From Magnetococcales bacterium (GTDB lineage: Bacteria > Pseudomonadota > Magnetococcia > Magnetococcales > UBA8363): a stretch of 64,000 nt of DNA. The number at the start of each line of letters is the position of its first letter. Positions within the stretch are counted from its first letter, which is position 1. A program made the position numbers and the translations under genes. This document shows positions 37,324 to 48,903 of this stretch, in pieces. Below the pieces are notes generated by a model. The model had not been told where the DNA came from. It did no database searches and saw only the letters and a list, made by a program, of their open reading frames with translations. The stretch is from positions 33,103 through 97,102 of the forward strand of contig JADGCQ010000003.1 in the NCBI GenBank assembly GCA_015228925.1. Direction: 5' to 3'.

Positions 37324-38805
37324 TTATTTTTCTGTTAGATTGTTTTGCTGTATTGGGAAGATGTGAGCAGCGCGACTAGGAAAGGAAATATTTCTCGCTT
37401 TTTGTGGCATATCTTTTCTGGAATCCAGGACGTCTTGGACATGGAGACGAAGGATGACCAATATGGCGAGATAATGGTAAGGCAGGTCATAATATGCCAA
37501 TCCCAGTGAAAATCCTGCACCGTAATATCCCAACAGACCAAGGATGAGCATTTTCGCCATAACAGAAGCCCAATACAGTTCTGGATCTTTGCGGCAGCGC
37601 ATGATGACCCAGCGTCCGTAGTTCAAACTGGTCAAGTGCATCAGTACCCAAATGATCAGACCGGCGTATCCTTGTTCTCCCAGGACTTCAAAATAGATTG
37701 AGTGGGCATCATGAAAACTAACACCGGGGGTGTAATGATCGAAAGTCCCCTGAGTAAAGGCTCCGAATCCGCCACCAAGAAAGGGGCGGTCCGCCGCGAT
37801 GGCCCTGGCGACAGCCCAGGCATCAAACCGTCCCATAACGGAAAGATCTTGGAGAATTTCCGCATCTTTCCGAATCAGACTTTCGCTTTCGGTTAGTGGG
37901 ATGATGGTGTTTTTCTTTAAACTAAGTTCTGTCTGAAAATCATAGGAAAATACAGATGTTGGATGAAAATTTATCGTTTCTTTTAAAAACGGCAAATTCA
38001 AAGATTCAATCATGGGGGTTACCCTGAGTACCCATTTTTCTGGCATCATCATGATGCTGGAAGGGACTAATATAATCATGATAACCAGAGAAATAATTTT
38101 ATTCCGAGATGTAATCCAGAATATAACCCCCATGGCCGTTAAGCCGATAAGTCCACCACGGGAATAACTTCCGAATATGGCCATGATACATAGAAAGTTG
38201 ACACCCAGTAATGCCAAACGGACAATATAATGTTTGGTGGTATGCATAAAATAGAGAGTTAATGGTAGGACCATGTTCAAGGCCAAAGCGAAGGTATTAT
38301 TATCGGCTATGAAAGAATATTCTGGCCCCATGACCCGGAAATAACCACCCCGGAGCAGGGTGAACAAACCACCTTTCACCCCAAAAAAACCGATGGAAAA
38401 TGTAATGACTCCAACTAGGATGATAAGCTGTTCTTTTTCTTTGATGAGTACGTATGTCACGAGAACCATAATTTGAATCTTGAGAAATCGGTCCCATTCA
38501 TGCCAAGCGGAGCCTTGCTCAAGTGCGTTGGCAGCAGTCAATGTTGTCCAACAAACAAAGAGCATCCAGAGAATGGACGGAAGCGTCAGTGGTATGCGGA
38601 TTTTGGCCTCTTTGGATTTGAGAACTGCGATCAGGGTGATGATGGCGACGATATAATTGAACCGAAAATCATAGGCGAACCCCCAGGCCAATCTGTGAGG
38701 TGTCATATAGGTAAGCCAAGCCCACATGTAGACGCCGTAGTGGGGTCTGATAAAAATGATGGGCAGAGATCCAAAAACGATGAGAGTCAGGAGAAGATCA
38801 CGCAT
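37324..38805 (-). CDS. O-antigen-ligase-like membrane protein, exosortase-A-associated O-glycosylation ligase type
   Basis: The 493-residue protein has about eleven spans and a large periplasmic loop. The N-terminus MRDLLLTLIVFGSLPIIFIR and the YMTPHRLAWGFAYDF segment are characteristic of the exosortase-A-associated O-glycosylation ligase group of the Wzy/WaaL superfamily. The loop holds SYSRGGLIGL, ADRPFLGGGFGAF and SFHDAHSIYFEVLGEQGYAG, with Arg and His positions used by such ligases. It would transfer or polymerise glycans at the periplasmic face. No exosortase or PEP-CTERM gene is in the window. GC is lower than in neighbours. Confidence 0.82.
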   Translation of the reverse strand: MRDLLLTLIVFGSLPIIFIRPHYGVYMWAWLTYMTPHRLAWGFAYDFRFNYIVAIITLIAVLKSKEAKIRIPLTLPSILWMLFVCWTTLTAANALEQGSAWHEWDRFLKIQIMVLVTYVLIKEKEQLIILVGVITFSIGFFGVKGGLFTLLRGGYFRVMGPEYSFIADNNTFALALNMVLPLTLYFMHTTKHYIVRLALLGVNFLCIMAIFGSYSRGGLIGLTAMGVIFWITSRNKIISLVIMIILVPSSIMMMPEKWVLRVTPMIESLNLPFLKETINFHPTSVFSYDFQTELSLKKNTIIPLTESESLIRKDAEILQDLSVMGRFDAWAVARAIAADRPFLGGGFGAFTQGTFDHYTPGVSFHDAHSIYFEVLGEQGYAGLIIWVLMHLTSLNYGRWVIMRCRKDPELYWASVMAKMLILGLLGYYGAGFSLGLAYYDLPYHYLAILVILRLHVQDVLDSRKDMPQKARNISFPSRAAHIFPIQQNNLTEK

Positions 38806-39212
38806 TCAATCCTCATCGGTTGGTTCAGACGGGTTACCCCGATGCCAGCGATCTGGGCTATGAGAATCATAGCACGAGTGTCATTGTTTTGATGATCATT
38901 GAAGCCGTGGACATGCGATGAAAAATATCCATGAATCCGTCTGACGACCATTCCGATACCGGAGGATGTCCGAGTCAATAATTTTTCATGCATTTTGGAT
39001 TCTTTGAGAATGTCCAAGAATCCAAGCCTCAGCCCATGACCGATGATGTTCAGGAAGGAAAATTGCATTTTTTGGTGGCTGAGTCCACGGTTGCCGATTT
39101 TTCTGTCTGGCATCATAAACGTCGTCAATTGGGTGGTGACGGGATACCTGTTCGTGGGGTGAAAGCCTTCCTTGATCAATCTGTCGTACAATGTGGGTAA
39201 AATGGACTTCAT
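38787..39212 (-). CDS. Unrecognised ORF upstream of the O-glycosylation ligase
   Basis: A 141-residue frame starts at ATG 39212, ends 19 bases inside the ligase start, and shares its strand. The product is basic, rich in His, Arg and Ile, and matches no family I know. There is no clear ribosome site, and overlapping frames on both strands are also open. It may be a real small gene, or the decayed end of a glycosyl- or methyltransferase of the same cluster. The remaining stretch up to pgpA (39213-39471) shows nothing else. Confidence 0.3.
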   Translation of the reverse strand: MKSILPTLYDRLIKEGFHPTNRYPVTTQLTTFMMPDRKIGNRGLSHQKMQFSFLNIIGHGLRLGFLDILKESKMHEKLLTRTSSGIGMVVRRIHGYFSSHVHGFNDHQNNDTRAMILIAQIAGIGVTRLNQPMRIECVIFS

Positions 39213-39471
39213 GGTGATGACTCGTATGAATGATACGTTGGCTGACCATGGTGCCGTGACAGATTATCTAATGGTGGGTTCCCTTACCAAGGAAATAGTC
39301 ATGGATCGTGTTTTTCAGGTGCTATGCGGCGCAAGGAAGGGGTGGGATGCCGTAAGAACGATGGGGTGTTTGCCAAAATTGTGATTTTTTGCATGCTATC
39401 AGAAAATAATCCCGTGTTTTTTTATGTTTTATTTTGATACGATGAAACCGGGTGTGATCGGAGGGTGAACC

Positions 39472-39939
39472 ATGCGCAAACCTGTTTGGGATAGCTTCGC
39501 GTTGCGTGTTGCGACATTGGGTGGCATCGGTCGGCTGGGTGCCGCTCCGGGAACCCTGGGAACGTTGGCAACGTTGCCTCTGTGTTGGGTGGTGATGCGT
39601 ACCGGAATGGCGTGGCATCTCCTGGTTCTGGCGGTTGTCGTCGTGGTCGGAACTTGGGCTGCCCATCGGTCAGCCTCTCTTCTGGAGAATAAAGATCCCA
39701 AAGAAGTTGTCGTGGATGAAATGGCTGGTATGCTCTTGACCATGGTGGGAGCTTCAGAAGGGTGGTTCGGTCTTTGGGTCGGTTTTTTGGCTTTTCGCCT
39801 GTTTGATATTTGGAAGCCTTGGCCGGTAAACTGGCTTGACAGGCATGTATCAGGCGGATGGGGCATCATGGTGGATGATTTGGCTGCGGGGATTTATGCA
39901 GGCTTGGTGGTAACGATCGTGACTTTCTGGATGGAGTAA
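39472..39939 (+). CDS. pgpA: PgpA phosphatidylglycerophosphatase A
   Basis: The 155-residue membrane protein shows GGIGRLGAAPGTLGTLATLP, VVVDEMAGML and RLFDIWKPWPV, and ends with MVDDLAAGIYAGL. These are the PgpA signatures, with the acidic metal-binding residues in VDE and DD. It removes phosphate from phosphatidylglycerophosphate to give phosphatidylglycerol. It starts with GGAGGG before the ATG and is followed by the cinA-like gene two bases later. Confidence 0.94.
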   Translation: MRKPVWDSFALRVATLGGIGRLGAAPGTLGTLATLPLCWVVMRTGMAWHLLVLAVVVVVGTWAAHRSASLLENKDPKEVVVDEMAGMLLTMVGASEGWFGLWVGFLAFRLFDIWKPWPVNWLDRHVSGGWGIMVDDLAAGIYAGLVVTIVTFWME

Positions 39940-39941
39940 GA

Positions 39942-41090
39942 ATGAAGTGTCTGCTTGTTTTACCTCTGTGGAGTGAATCCAGGACGATTTACCCCGCTTC
40001 TGGAAGACCCCATCTGGATTTGCTCCTTCAGTGTCTGGGGTATTCTCAGATCGTTGTACGCGAACTGGAACCTGATTCACCGTTTGATCCGGGTGAGGTG
40101 GAGGAAACCTTTGGTTTGGTCCTGATCCAAGCGGATAGTCGCAATACCCACGGCAGGTTGAGACGCTCGGTTTTATCCAATCTTGGACTTTCGTTGGGGT
40201 TGGACGGTCAAGGATCTGATCGCCTGCGCGTTGTGGGGGCACGTCCCCTCTATGACCCATCCGGGATTCCCAGTGGTTTTGTCATCCGGCGGCGTGGTCG
40301 TATCGTCGCTTTTTTTGAGCAGCCCCTCTGGAACCTCAGGATGGAGTTGGTACACATCATTCGTACCTTGCTGCACGAGGAGGAAAATTTTCGACGTCCC
40401 CGTTTTGATCTGTGTTGGCTGGTTGAGACCTATGGCAAAACACTGGAGGTGCCAGCCGAGACCGGGGATGAAGATGTGGCACAGTTTCAACTCCGTTATC
40501 TCCCTGACGGAGATTGTGCGGTGATGATGTCATCGGCCACTGGAGTGGAGTTTCGCAATCGGTTGCGCTCACAATTGGGAACCCAAATTTATGCTTTGAG
40601 TCCACGTCCTTTGGAAGATGTTTGCAGCCAAATGTTTAAGGATGCTAATCTAACTGTCGCCATTGCCGAATCCTGTACCGCCGGACTTGTTTCAGCACGC
40701 TTGTCGGCTGTCCCCGGCAGCAGTCGGTTTCTCATGGCCGGTTTTGTGACCTATTCCAACCAAGCGAAAAATCGCCAACTTGATATTCCAGAAGTTATTT
40801 TGGAGCGGTGTGGTGCTGTAAGCCCTGAAGTGGCACTTTCCATGGCGCGCAATGCTTTGCGCTCTGCCAATACCGATTTGGCGGTTTCGGTGACTGGGGT
40901 TTCGGGTCCAGATGGTGGAACCAAGGATAAACCTGTGGGGACGGTGTACATGGCGGCGGTTTCGCGCAGAGGGGGAATCCTTGAGTATGCTGCCAGTTTT
41001 TCTGGCAGCCGCGACCGTATCCGGCTTCAAACCAGCCAAACCGCGCTTCATCTTGTGCGCCGTCTTGCACTGGAATATGGGCAAATCTAA
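39942..41090 (+). CDS. cinA: CinA-like protein with diverged N-terminal domain and PncC-type C-terminal amidase
   Basis: The 382-residue protein ends in a standard CinA C-terminal domain (about 215-380): VAIAESCTAGLVSARLSAVP, FVTYSNQAKNRQL, VSVTGVSGPDGGTKDKPVGT. This domain deamidates nicotinamide mononucleotide. The N-terminal half has the length and order of the CinA molybdopterin-binding-like domain, but its usual GDEL and GGLGPT motifs cannot be found. It may have lost ADP-ribose pyrophosphatase activity. Spacing of two bases places it in an operon with pgpA, a pairing common in Proteobacteria. Confidence 0.85.
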   Translation: MKCLLVLPLWSESRTIYPASGRPHLDLLLQCLGYSQIVVRELEPDSPFDPGEVEETFGLVLIQADSRNTHGRLRRSVLSNLGLSLGLDGQGSDRLRVVGARPLYDPSGIPSGFVIRRRGRIVAFFEQPLWNLRMELVHIIRTLLHEEENFRRPRFDLCWLVETYGKTLEVPAETGDEDVAQFQLRYLPDGDCAVMMSSATGVEFRNRLRSQLGTQIYALSPRPLEDVCSQMFKDANLTVAIAESCTAGLVSARLSAVPGSSRFLMAGFVTYSNQAKNRQLDIPEVILERCGAVSPEVALSMARNALRSANTDLAVSVTGVSGPDGGTKDKPVGTVYMAAVSRRGGILEYAASFSGSRDRIRLQTSQTALHLVRRLALEYGQI

Positions 41091-41130
41091 AAGGATGGGT
41101 CGTCGTTTTTTTGGACCGGGTATACCCTGG

Positions 41131-41166
41131 CGGGGGGCGGGGGAAAATTCCCCTTTTGCCCCCCCG
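41131..41166. terminator. Hairpin between convergent cinA-like and chemoreceptor genes
   Basis: CGGGGGGC pairs with GCCCCCCCG around an inner palindrome GGGGAAAATTCCCC. Position between two convergent stops suggests a bidirectional terminator, though no T run follows. Confidence 0.5.
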
Positions 41167-41235
41167 CAATCGTTGGACTCCATGTGTACCCGTACCCGCC
41201 ATGATACCCACGTAACCCGCTTCAGTTGGCGAACA

Positions 41236-42867
41236 TCACGCCTTGAAAAATGATACAGCCTCCATCAACTCATTGGATTGCTGTGACAAATCATTGGCCG
41301 TCGCACTCATTTCTTCGGAAGCCCCTGCGTTTTGTTGAATCACCTGATCCAGTTGTTGGATGGCACTATTGATTTGTTCCGCCCCTTGATTTTGTTCGCG
41401 GGAACTTGCGGAGATTTCATCGACCAATGAGGCGGTTCTTTCAATATCTGGTACCAGCCGCATCAACAGATCGCCCGCCTTTTCCGCAATCAAGACGCTG
41501 GAGTTGGACAGATGGGTAATTTCTCCCGCTGCTGTCTGGCTCCGTTCCGCTAGTTTGCGCACCTCGGCGGCAACGACCGCAAAACCTTTGCCATGTTCGC
41601 CCGCGCGGGCTGCCTCAATGGCGGCATTCAACGCCAACAAGTTGGTTTGCCGGGCAATTTCTTCGATGATGGAGATCTTTCCTGCGATCTCCTTCATGGC
41701 GGTGACCGCCTCGGTGACCGCCTGACCACTCTCTTTGGCATCCTTGGCGGCTTTGCTGGAAATGGTCCCCGTCTGGATGGCATTTTCGGTGTTTTGGGCG
41801 ATATTGGAACTCATTTCTTCCATGGCAGAACTGGTTTGTTCAATGTTGGCCGCCTGCCGTGTCGCCCCGTCCGCAATCTGCGCCGAACTGGCGGATAGCT
41901 GTTCACTACCACTGGCAACACTTTGCGATGAGGTGGTAACCCGGTGGATGATCTCGGAGAGGGTTTTGGTCGCCGCATTCAATGCCATGCTGGCCTGTCC
42001 CACCTCATCTTTGGAGACCACATCGATTTGCGTGGAAAGATCCCCCTCGGCCAAGCGATTCAAGCCTTTGGAGATTCTTTCCACCGGCTTTTGCACAAAA
42101 CGGGTGATGACCATGGTAAAAATCCCCCCGCCGAGCAACAAGGAGACCAGGATTAACCCAATGACCTGAGTGCTGGCCTCGGTTTTGGTCTTGTTGAGTT
42201 CATCCAGGGGGGCCGTTAACGTCAACACACCCACCTGATCGCCCACTTTCCAGTTTTCAAGGTCAAACCCAAAGACATCCTTGTCATCCCCAATGGGATT
42301 GGTTTGGGGGTTGCCGTGGCATATCAAACATCCTTGATCGGCTTTGATTTCTTTGGCGAAGATGAAGACGCCAGCGGAGGCATCCTCGATATGGAGTTCA
42401 CCTTTGCCTTCTTGTTTCATCTGGTCCATGGCGCGGAGTTCTGCGGCAGTGGCTTGCGCGTTGGGATCCCGTGGGCGGGTCCGTTTGGCGGCGCGAATGA
42501 CAAAACCCGATCCTTTGGCCGCTATTTCGCTGGCTTGCAGCATGGCGATCACGGGGATCGTCGCATGGAGATTGGTGCTACGGGCACATTCCAGGCGACT
42601 TTGCACCGTGGTTTCTTTACGGCATTTTTGTGCGTCCAGCCAGATTTCATCCTTGAAAAGTTTTTTACTCCAGTATTCGCCCATGGCCCGGCGGATGGAA
42701 TCTCCCTGTTGGAGAATCGTTTGGGAGACAAGGACTTTTTCATGGTAAAAATCACTGACGACCCGGTTCAACAGAATACCACCGGTGATGGTCATGGCAA
42801 CGAGAAACACAACGGCAAATATACCAACAATTTTTTTGGAAAAACCAAGATTCAAAAACCAATTCAT
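41236..42867 (-). CDS. Methyl-accepting chemotaxis protein with heme-c (DUF3365) sensor domain
   Basis: The 543-residue chemoreceptor has a first span (11-33) and a periplasmic DUF3365 domain with a c-type heme motif CLICH (180-184). A second span (about 232-253), HAMP, and a cytoplasmic signalling hairpin follow, with tip [19 protein letters not shown] and [10 protein letters not shown]. It should signal to CheA according to redox state or a heme ligand. The sensor is related to that of the histidine kinase at 1335-4031. There is no C-terminal CheR-docking pentapeptide. It is monocistronic; no che gene is near. Confidence 0.92.
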   Translation of the reverse strand: MNWFLNLGFSKKIVGIFAVVFLVAMTITGGILLNRVVSDFYHEKVLVSQTILQQGDSIRRAMGEYWSKKLFKDEIWLDAQKCRKETTVQSRLECARSTNLHATIPVIAMLQASEIAAKGSGFVIRAAKRTRPRDPNAQATAAELRAMDQMKQEGKGELHIEDASAGVFIFAKEIKADQGCLICHGNPQTNPIGDDKDVFGFDLENWKVGDQVGVLTLTAPLDELNKTKTEASTQVIGLILVSLLLGGGIFTMVITRFVQKPVERISKGLNRLAEGDLSTQIDVVSKDEVGQASMALNAATKTLSEIIHRVTTSSQSVASGSEQLSASSAQIADGATRQAANIEQTSSAMEEMSSNIAQNTENAIQTGTISSKAAKDAKESGQAVTEAVTAMKEIAGKISIIEEIARQTNLLALNAAIEAARAGEHGKGFAVVAAEVRKLAERSQTAAGEITHLSNSSVLIAEKAGDLLMRLVPDIERTASLVDEISASSREQNQGAEQINSAIQQLDQVIQQNAGASEEMSATANDLSQQSNELMEAVSFFKA

Positions 42868-42963
42868 ATCCTATCTCCAAAACAGGCAATCCAAGCCGCG
42901 CATGTTTTACAAAATGAAGGGTGTGGGGGGAAGAACGAAAACTTTATGGGGTGTTACCCAAAG

Positions 42964-44103
42964 TCAGTCAAGTAACTCCAAAAATTTTTCCTGAACTGTC
43001 AGATTACGGCACCCATCGGGTTCCACCACGATGACATCTTCGATGCGGACACCTCCCATGTCTGGGTAATAGAGTCCCGGTTCCACGGTGATGACCTGGC
43101 CTGTGGAAAGTTTTTGATCTTTTTGCCCGATTCGGGGGGCTTCATGAATTTCCAAGCCAAGGCCGTGACCCGTACCATGAAAGAACCCCCCTTGACGCCC
43201 ATTCGGGAGTGTTCCCGTGATAAAACCGGCATCCGTCAAGGATTGGGCAACGGCATCGTGAACCATTTTGCCGCTCACGCCATCACGGATTAACGAAAAA
43301 GCGACCTCTTGCGCCTGGCGAACCGCTTCCCAAGCTTGGCGGAGACGCTGAGGTGCCTGTCCGCGACAGACTGTCCGCGTCATGTCTCCCCAATAGCCGG
43401 TGGCATCGACTCGGGGAAAAACATCCAGAATAATGGGGGCATGGGCGGGGAGGGGACCATACCCTTCTTCATGGGGGTCGGCCCCCTGGGCACCGCCAGA
43501 GACAATGGTGTGGCTGGGCATCGCCCCTGCACGCACCAGTTGGGCGTTGATCTCACCGCGAACCCGTTCGCTGGTCAAAGGTTCACCATCGTGGTGCAGA
43601 AAACCATGGGGATCAATGGTCGCCTGGCGGATCATCGCGATGCCAACGTTCATGGCATGGGCGGTTATGGCCAAGGCCGATGCAATGTGGCCAATCTCTT
43701 CGGATGATTTGATGGCCCGTTGCGGCCAAAAAGGGTCATCCACAGGCTCCAGGTCGATACCCGCTTCCTTGAGCTTTTGCCCTAACCCCAAAGGAAACGA
43801 TGCCGGAACTTGAACCTCATAAATCCCGGCCTGTTTGATGAAAAATGCAATCAGAATCGCTTCATCGGCGGTTCTGTTGGGAAAAATGGCGGTATATTGG
43901 GTACGAATGTCTCCCCAGTCATGGACGTGATCGACCTGGGCACACCGCTTGGCGCGGTCAATTTCCAGAGAAGAGGTGAACAGATGCGTCTTCCCCCCGT
44001 TCGGTTCCTGAAGGAAAAGAAAGGGGTCGGGGGCAAAAAAACGGGTGGCATAAAATAAATCAGCCGAACTTTCGGAGGCGGCGTAAATCAAGCGGGCCTT
44101 CAA
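42964..44103 (-). CDS. M24-family metallopeptidase (Xaa-Pro aminopeptidase-like)
   Basis: The 379-residue protein has an N-terminal creatinase-like domain and a C-terminal pita-bread fold with the five metal ligands. The Asp pair is in LDVFPRVDATGYWGDMTRT, His in FFHGTGHGLGLEIHE, and Glu residues in VEPGLYYPDMGGVRIED. It should cleave an N-terminal residue next to proline. Its start is three bases after the elbB stop on the same strand, so the two probably share an operon. Confidence 0.9.
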   Translation of the reverse strand: MKARLIYAASESSADLFYATRFFAPDPFLFLQEPNGGKTHLFTSSLEIDRAKRCAQVDHVHDWGDIRTQYTAIFPNRTADEAILIAFFIKQAGIYEVQVPASFPLGLGQKLKEAGIDLEPVDDPFWPQRAIKSSEEIGHIASALAITAHAMNVGIAMIRQATIDPHGFLHHDGEPLTSERVRGEINAQLVRAGAMPSHTIVSGGAQGADPHEEGYGPLPAHAPIILDVFPRVDATGYWGDMTRTVCRGQAPQRLRQAWEAVRQAQEVAFSLIRDGVSGKMVHDAVAQSLTDAGFITGTLPNGRQGGFFHGTGHGLGLEIHEAPRIGQKDQKLSTGQVITVEPGLYYPDMGGVRIEDVIVVEPDGCRNLTVQEKFLELLD

Positions 44104-44106
44104 GGA

Positions 44107-44766
44107 TTACACCATCTTCATAATTTGATTGACCAACTTTTCGATTCCCTCTCCTGCGGCACCGATGGAAGCGGCACACATGTAGGCCGCCGTGGTGACA
44201 ATGTTGTTGGCGGAATCGATGACGATGGCGTCGGCGTTGCTGGGTTGATGCCGATTGCCCATCTTTTCGATGGCCCCGGCCACCCCTTCATCCGTGCCAA
44301 TGGTGAGTGTCACCCCCTTGCCGGAAAGGACTTTGGAAAGTAACGCCGGTGCGATACACAAGGCCCCGATGGGCTTTTTAGCGGCGACCATCGCCAACAA
44401 CAACCGGGAAACTTCCGGGTCTACGCGGGCGTTCGGGCCATCGAAGGCGACGCTGGAAAGATTTTTTGCGGCACCAAAACCACCGGGAAGGATGATGGCA
44501 TCCAGGTCATCCGCCGTGACGGTGGCCATGTCGCGAATCTGACCGCGTGCAATACGGGCCGACTCCACCAACACATTGCGGGTTTCGTTGGTCACCTCGC
44601 CGGTCAGATGGTTGATGACGTGGTGTTGGGGGATGTTCGGGGCCATGACGATCACATGGGCCGAGGCGCGATCTAAAAAATAAAGCGTCAAGGTGGCCTC
44701 GTGGATCTCCGCGCCGTCGTAAACGCCACACCCCGATAACAAGACACCAATCCGTTTATCAGCCAT
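44107..44766 (-). CDS. elbB: ElbB-type glyoxalase (DJ-1/PfpI superfamily)
   Basis: The 219-residue protein starts RIGVLLSGCGVYDGAEIHEA, which is diagnostic for ElbB. It contains ILPGGFGAAKNLS and the nucleophile elbow GALCIAPALL with the catalytic Cys. ElbB homologues have weak glyoxalase activity and have been linked to isoprenoid synthesis. It precedes the M24 peptidase by three bases. Confidence 0.93.
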   Translation of the reverse strand: MADKRIGVLLSGCGVYDGAEIHEATLTLYFLDRASAHVIVMAPNIPQHHVINHLTGEVTNETRNVLVESARIARGQIRDMATVTADDLDAIILPGGFGAAKNLSSVAFDGPNARVDPEVSRLLLAMVAAKKPIGALCIAPALLSKVLSGKGVTLTIGTDEGVAGAIEKMGNRHQPSNADAIVIDSANNIVTTAAYMCAASIGAAGEGIEKLVNQIMKMV

Positions 44767-44792
44767 CTCTGGTCTCTCTTGACGCGATGATT

Positions 44793-44963
44793 CTATTTAA
44801 GATTGCCGTTGGGAATGCCAAAAAAGTTACGAAATTTGACCCCAGTCTTCCGCTTGGTCACCTTGAAATAATTTTCCGTATAGCCATGGCTATGGCCACG
44901 CCCAACGGCTTGGTAAATGACCCATCCCAGAAATCCAAGGGGAATCAGGTTCAATATTTCCAT
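44793..44963 (-). CDS. 56-residue membrane-anchored protein of unknown function
   Basis: ATG 44963 begins MEILNLIPLGFLGWVIYQAV, a single span, followed by a basic soluble tail with HSHGY and KVTKRKTG. CAGAGG lies 8 bases before the ATG, which decides this start over the upstream frame to 45014. The stop lies 26 bases before the elbB start on the same strand. No family is recognised. Confidence 0.6.
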   Translation of the reverse strand: MEILNLIPLGFLGWVIYQAVGRGHSHGYTENYFKVTKRKTGVKFRNFFGIPNGNLK

Positions 44964-45019
44964 GGCACGGACCTCTGAACAGGTTATTCGACGTAACCGT
45001 TTATCCCCCCCCACATTAC

Positions 45020-45254
45020 AATTATTAAAAGAAAAAAGGGGTCTGGGGGATTGCCCCCAGGGTTTTGACTTTAAATCAAAAGCTTCATTCTTCTGCTTTT
45101 GAATCTTTTTTTGATATTTGAACCAAAAGCCTACTGCTGGAAACCTTTTTGTTTCAATTCAAAAGCAGAGCATGGAAACCTTTTTATTTAAATTCAAAAG
45201 CAAAAGCAAAACCCTGGGGGCAATCCCCCAGACCCCTTTTTTCTTTTAATAATT
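45020..45254. mobile_element. 235-bp MITE-like element with 48-bp terminal inverted repeats
   Basis: The ends 45020-45067 and 45207-45254 are exact inverted copies of a 48-base sequence that begins AATTATTAAAAG and contains GGGGTCTGGGGGATTGCCCC. Each end carries its own small hairpin (CTGGGGG-ATTG-CCCCCAG). The 139-base centre is AT-rich and holds an imperfect direct repeat beginning GGAAACCTTTTT (from 45139 and from 45174), with CAAAAGC motifs. It encodes no protein. The same 48-base end occurs again at 63952-63999. Non-coding, terminal repeats and dispersed copies fit a MITE moved by a transposase elsewhere. No target duplication is clear. Confidence 0.75.
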
Positions 45255-45434
45255 TTCTAGGGGGGTGAACGGGTACTGTTCGACTGCGAAAAAAGAAACC
45301 ACCCTTTGGTTCCACAGGATAACCACCTCATCCCCTGAATGCAACGGTGGACGTGGAATCATCCAAAAAAACAGGGGGAAGGATGATCCCTTCCCCCTGG
45401 GAATGGAGGGTGTTTCCTCCGGTATCCAAAAAAA

Positions 45435-47093
<1,659 letters not shown>

Positions 47094-47148
47094 TTACCTT
47101 TTTCGTTTCGTTGATGTGTCCAAGAAAACCCGGATGAGACCAGAAAGT

Positions 47149-47442
47149 TTATTCGACGATGCCCATGACATCGGATTCCCGCATGATCAACAACTCCTGA
47201 CCATCCAGTTTCACCTCGGTCCCTGCATACTTGGCAAAAAGAACCCGGTCGCCCGCTTTGACTTCCATGGGGCGCAGTTTTCCCTCATCATTGATAGCCC
47301 CTTTGCCTACGGCGATCACCTCGCCCTGAATGGGCTTTTCCTTGGCAGTGTCGGGGATAATGATACCGCCGGCGGTTTTTTGATCTTGTTCAAGCCGTTT
47401 GACCACAATCCGGTCATGCAATGGACGAAATTTTGTATTCAT
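47149..47442 (-). CDS. groS: GroES co-chaperonin, 10 kDa
   Basis: The 97-residue protein reads [20 protein letters not shown], with a mobile loop ([16 protein letters not shown]) and [17 protein letters not shown]. It caps GroEL. ATG is preceded by GGAG. It is the first gene of the groESL operon. Confidence 0.98.
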   Translation of the reverse strand: MNTKFRPLHDRIVVKRLEQDQKTAGGIIIPDTAKEKPIQGEVIAVGKGAINDEGKLRPMEVKAGDRVLFAKYAGTEVKLDGQELLIMRESDVMGIVE

Positions 47443-47516
47443 CTCCTGATTGAACCTCCAGTTTTATCTTAACAATGTGGGTGCCTGTGCGGGAAAAAAA
47501 CACCCCTCTTGAAAAA

Positions 47517-47543
47517 TTGGCACTCTCCCCGCTTGAGTGCTAA
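47517..47543. promoter_or_regulatory. CIRCE element (HrcA operator) for groESL
   Basis: TTGGCACTC-N9-GAGTGCTAA matches the CIRCE consensus TTAGCACTC-N9-GAGTGCTAA with a single mismatch (A to G in the left arm). It lies 75 bases upstream of the groS start, the usual place. HrcA repression with heat-shock release is expected; hrcA is not in the window. Confidence 0.93.
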
Positions 47544-47604
47544 ATGTAGGCATTAACGGTCAACTGTCAAGGCATGGTCGCTCATTTTCTTGAAAAAATA
47601 TTTT

Positions 47605-48903
47605 TTATAGGACTAAAAAAGGTTCGATGGTCTTACGAATTCTTCCGGCGACGGCGGGGGGAAAGGAGACGGTGATCTGGATTTGTTCGTCGAGATCCTG
47701 ACGTGCGAGGACCTGTCCTTCGCGGCAGATGCGTGCCAGGAGGGCACCATCCGTGGCGGGGATGCGCAACTGAAACAATTGCGCTTTGACGTTGGCCATT
47801 TCCTGGAGGGTTTGCAGGAGTTCGGCGACACCTTGCCCTGTTTTTGCCGATATGACAAGGCTTTGAGATCGTGCGGAAAATCGGGCGATGGTCGCTTGGT
47901 TTTCAGCGCTGATCTGGTCACACTTATTATAGAGGGTCAGCATCGGTTTTTGATGGGCACCGAGTTCTTCAAGCACCTCCAGGACGACCCGATGTTGTTC
48001 GGCGGATTCGCTATCGGCAAGATCGACGACGTGGAGCAGCAGATCGGCTTCGAGAACCTCTTCGAGGGTGGCGCGAAAGGCGGCGATGAGTTGGTGTGGC
48101 AAATCGCGGATGAAGCCGACGGTATCGCTGAGGATAATCCGTTGACCATCGGGGAGGGTCAATCCGCGCATGGTCGGATCAAGGGTTGCGAACAGTTGGT
48201 CCGCTTCGTAGACCTTGGCTTCGGTCAGGCGGTTGAACAGGGTTGATTTTCCGGCGTTGGTATACCCCACGAGGGAAACGGTAAAATAGGGGACATCGCG
48301 TCGGGCATGTCGATGGAGGGAGCGGGTCCGTTCGACCTGGAGGAGTTGTTTTTTAAGACGGTGGATTTGATCTCGGATCAAACGGCGATCCACTTCGATT
48401 TGGGTTTCTCCGGGACCACCGCGCAACCCGACGCCGCCGCGTTGACGCTCCAGATGGCTCCAGGTGCGTACCAGTCGGGATTGTTGATAGAGCAAAAGGG
48501 CCAAATTGACTTGCAGGTTCCCTTCGCGGGTACGGGCACGGGAGGCAAATATCTCCAAGATCAGCCCGGTACGGTCTACGACTTTGACTTCCAGGGTTTT
48601 TTCAAGATTACGTTGCTGGACGGGAGTGAGGGGATGGTTGAAGACAACGACTTCGACCTCCAGACTTTCGACATCCGCCTTGAGATTGGCCACCTGACCT
48701 TTCCCCAGATAGGTGGCGGGATGGATCCGTCCGACGGCGACAATCCGATTCCCTTTCCCCAGGAGATTGGCACTCTCCACCAAATGTTCGAGTTCGACGA
48801 TATCCCTTTCGGCCTGGTCCCGTCCCCCGGAACGGGTGAAAGTCTGCACGAGAAGGGCACTGACGGCTTCGGGTTTTGAGAGATTAGGAATGTTATTCGT
48901 CAC
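47605..48903 (-). CDS. hflX: HflX ribosome-associated GTPase
   Basis: The 432-residue protein has the HflX N-domain ([34 protein letters not shown]) and linker [18 protein letters not shown]. The G domain carries G1 [10 protein letters not shown]3 [10 protein letters not shown] and G4 NKCD. It splits stalled 70S ribosomes, notably after heat stress. Its start overlaps hfq by 11 bases, an arrangement widely kept in Proteobacteria. Confidence 0.96.
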   Translation of the reverse strand: MTNNIPNLSKPEAVSALLVQTFTRSGGRDQAERDIVELEHLVESANLLGKGNRIVAVGRIHPATYLGKGQVANLKADVESLEVEVVVFNHPLTPVQQRNLEKTLEVKVVDRTGLILEIFASRARTREGNLQVNLALLLYQQSRLVRTWSHLERQRGGVGLRGGPGETQIEVDRRLIRDQIHRLKKQLLQVERTRSLHRHARRDVPYFTVSLVGYTNAGKSTLFNRLTEAKVYEADQLFATLDPTMRGLTLPDGQRIILSDTVGFIRDLPHQLIAAFRATLEEVLEADLLLHVVDLADSESAEQHRVVLEVLEELGAHQKPMLTLYNKCDQISAENQATIARFSARSQSLVISAKTGQGVAELLQTLQEMANVKAQLFQLRIPATDGALLARICREGQVLARQDLDEQIQITVSFPPAVAGRIRKTIEPFLVL

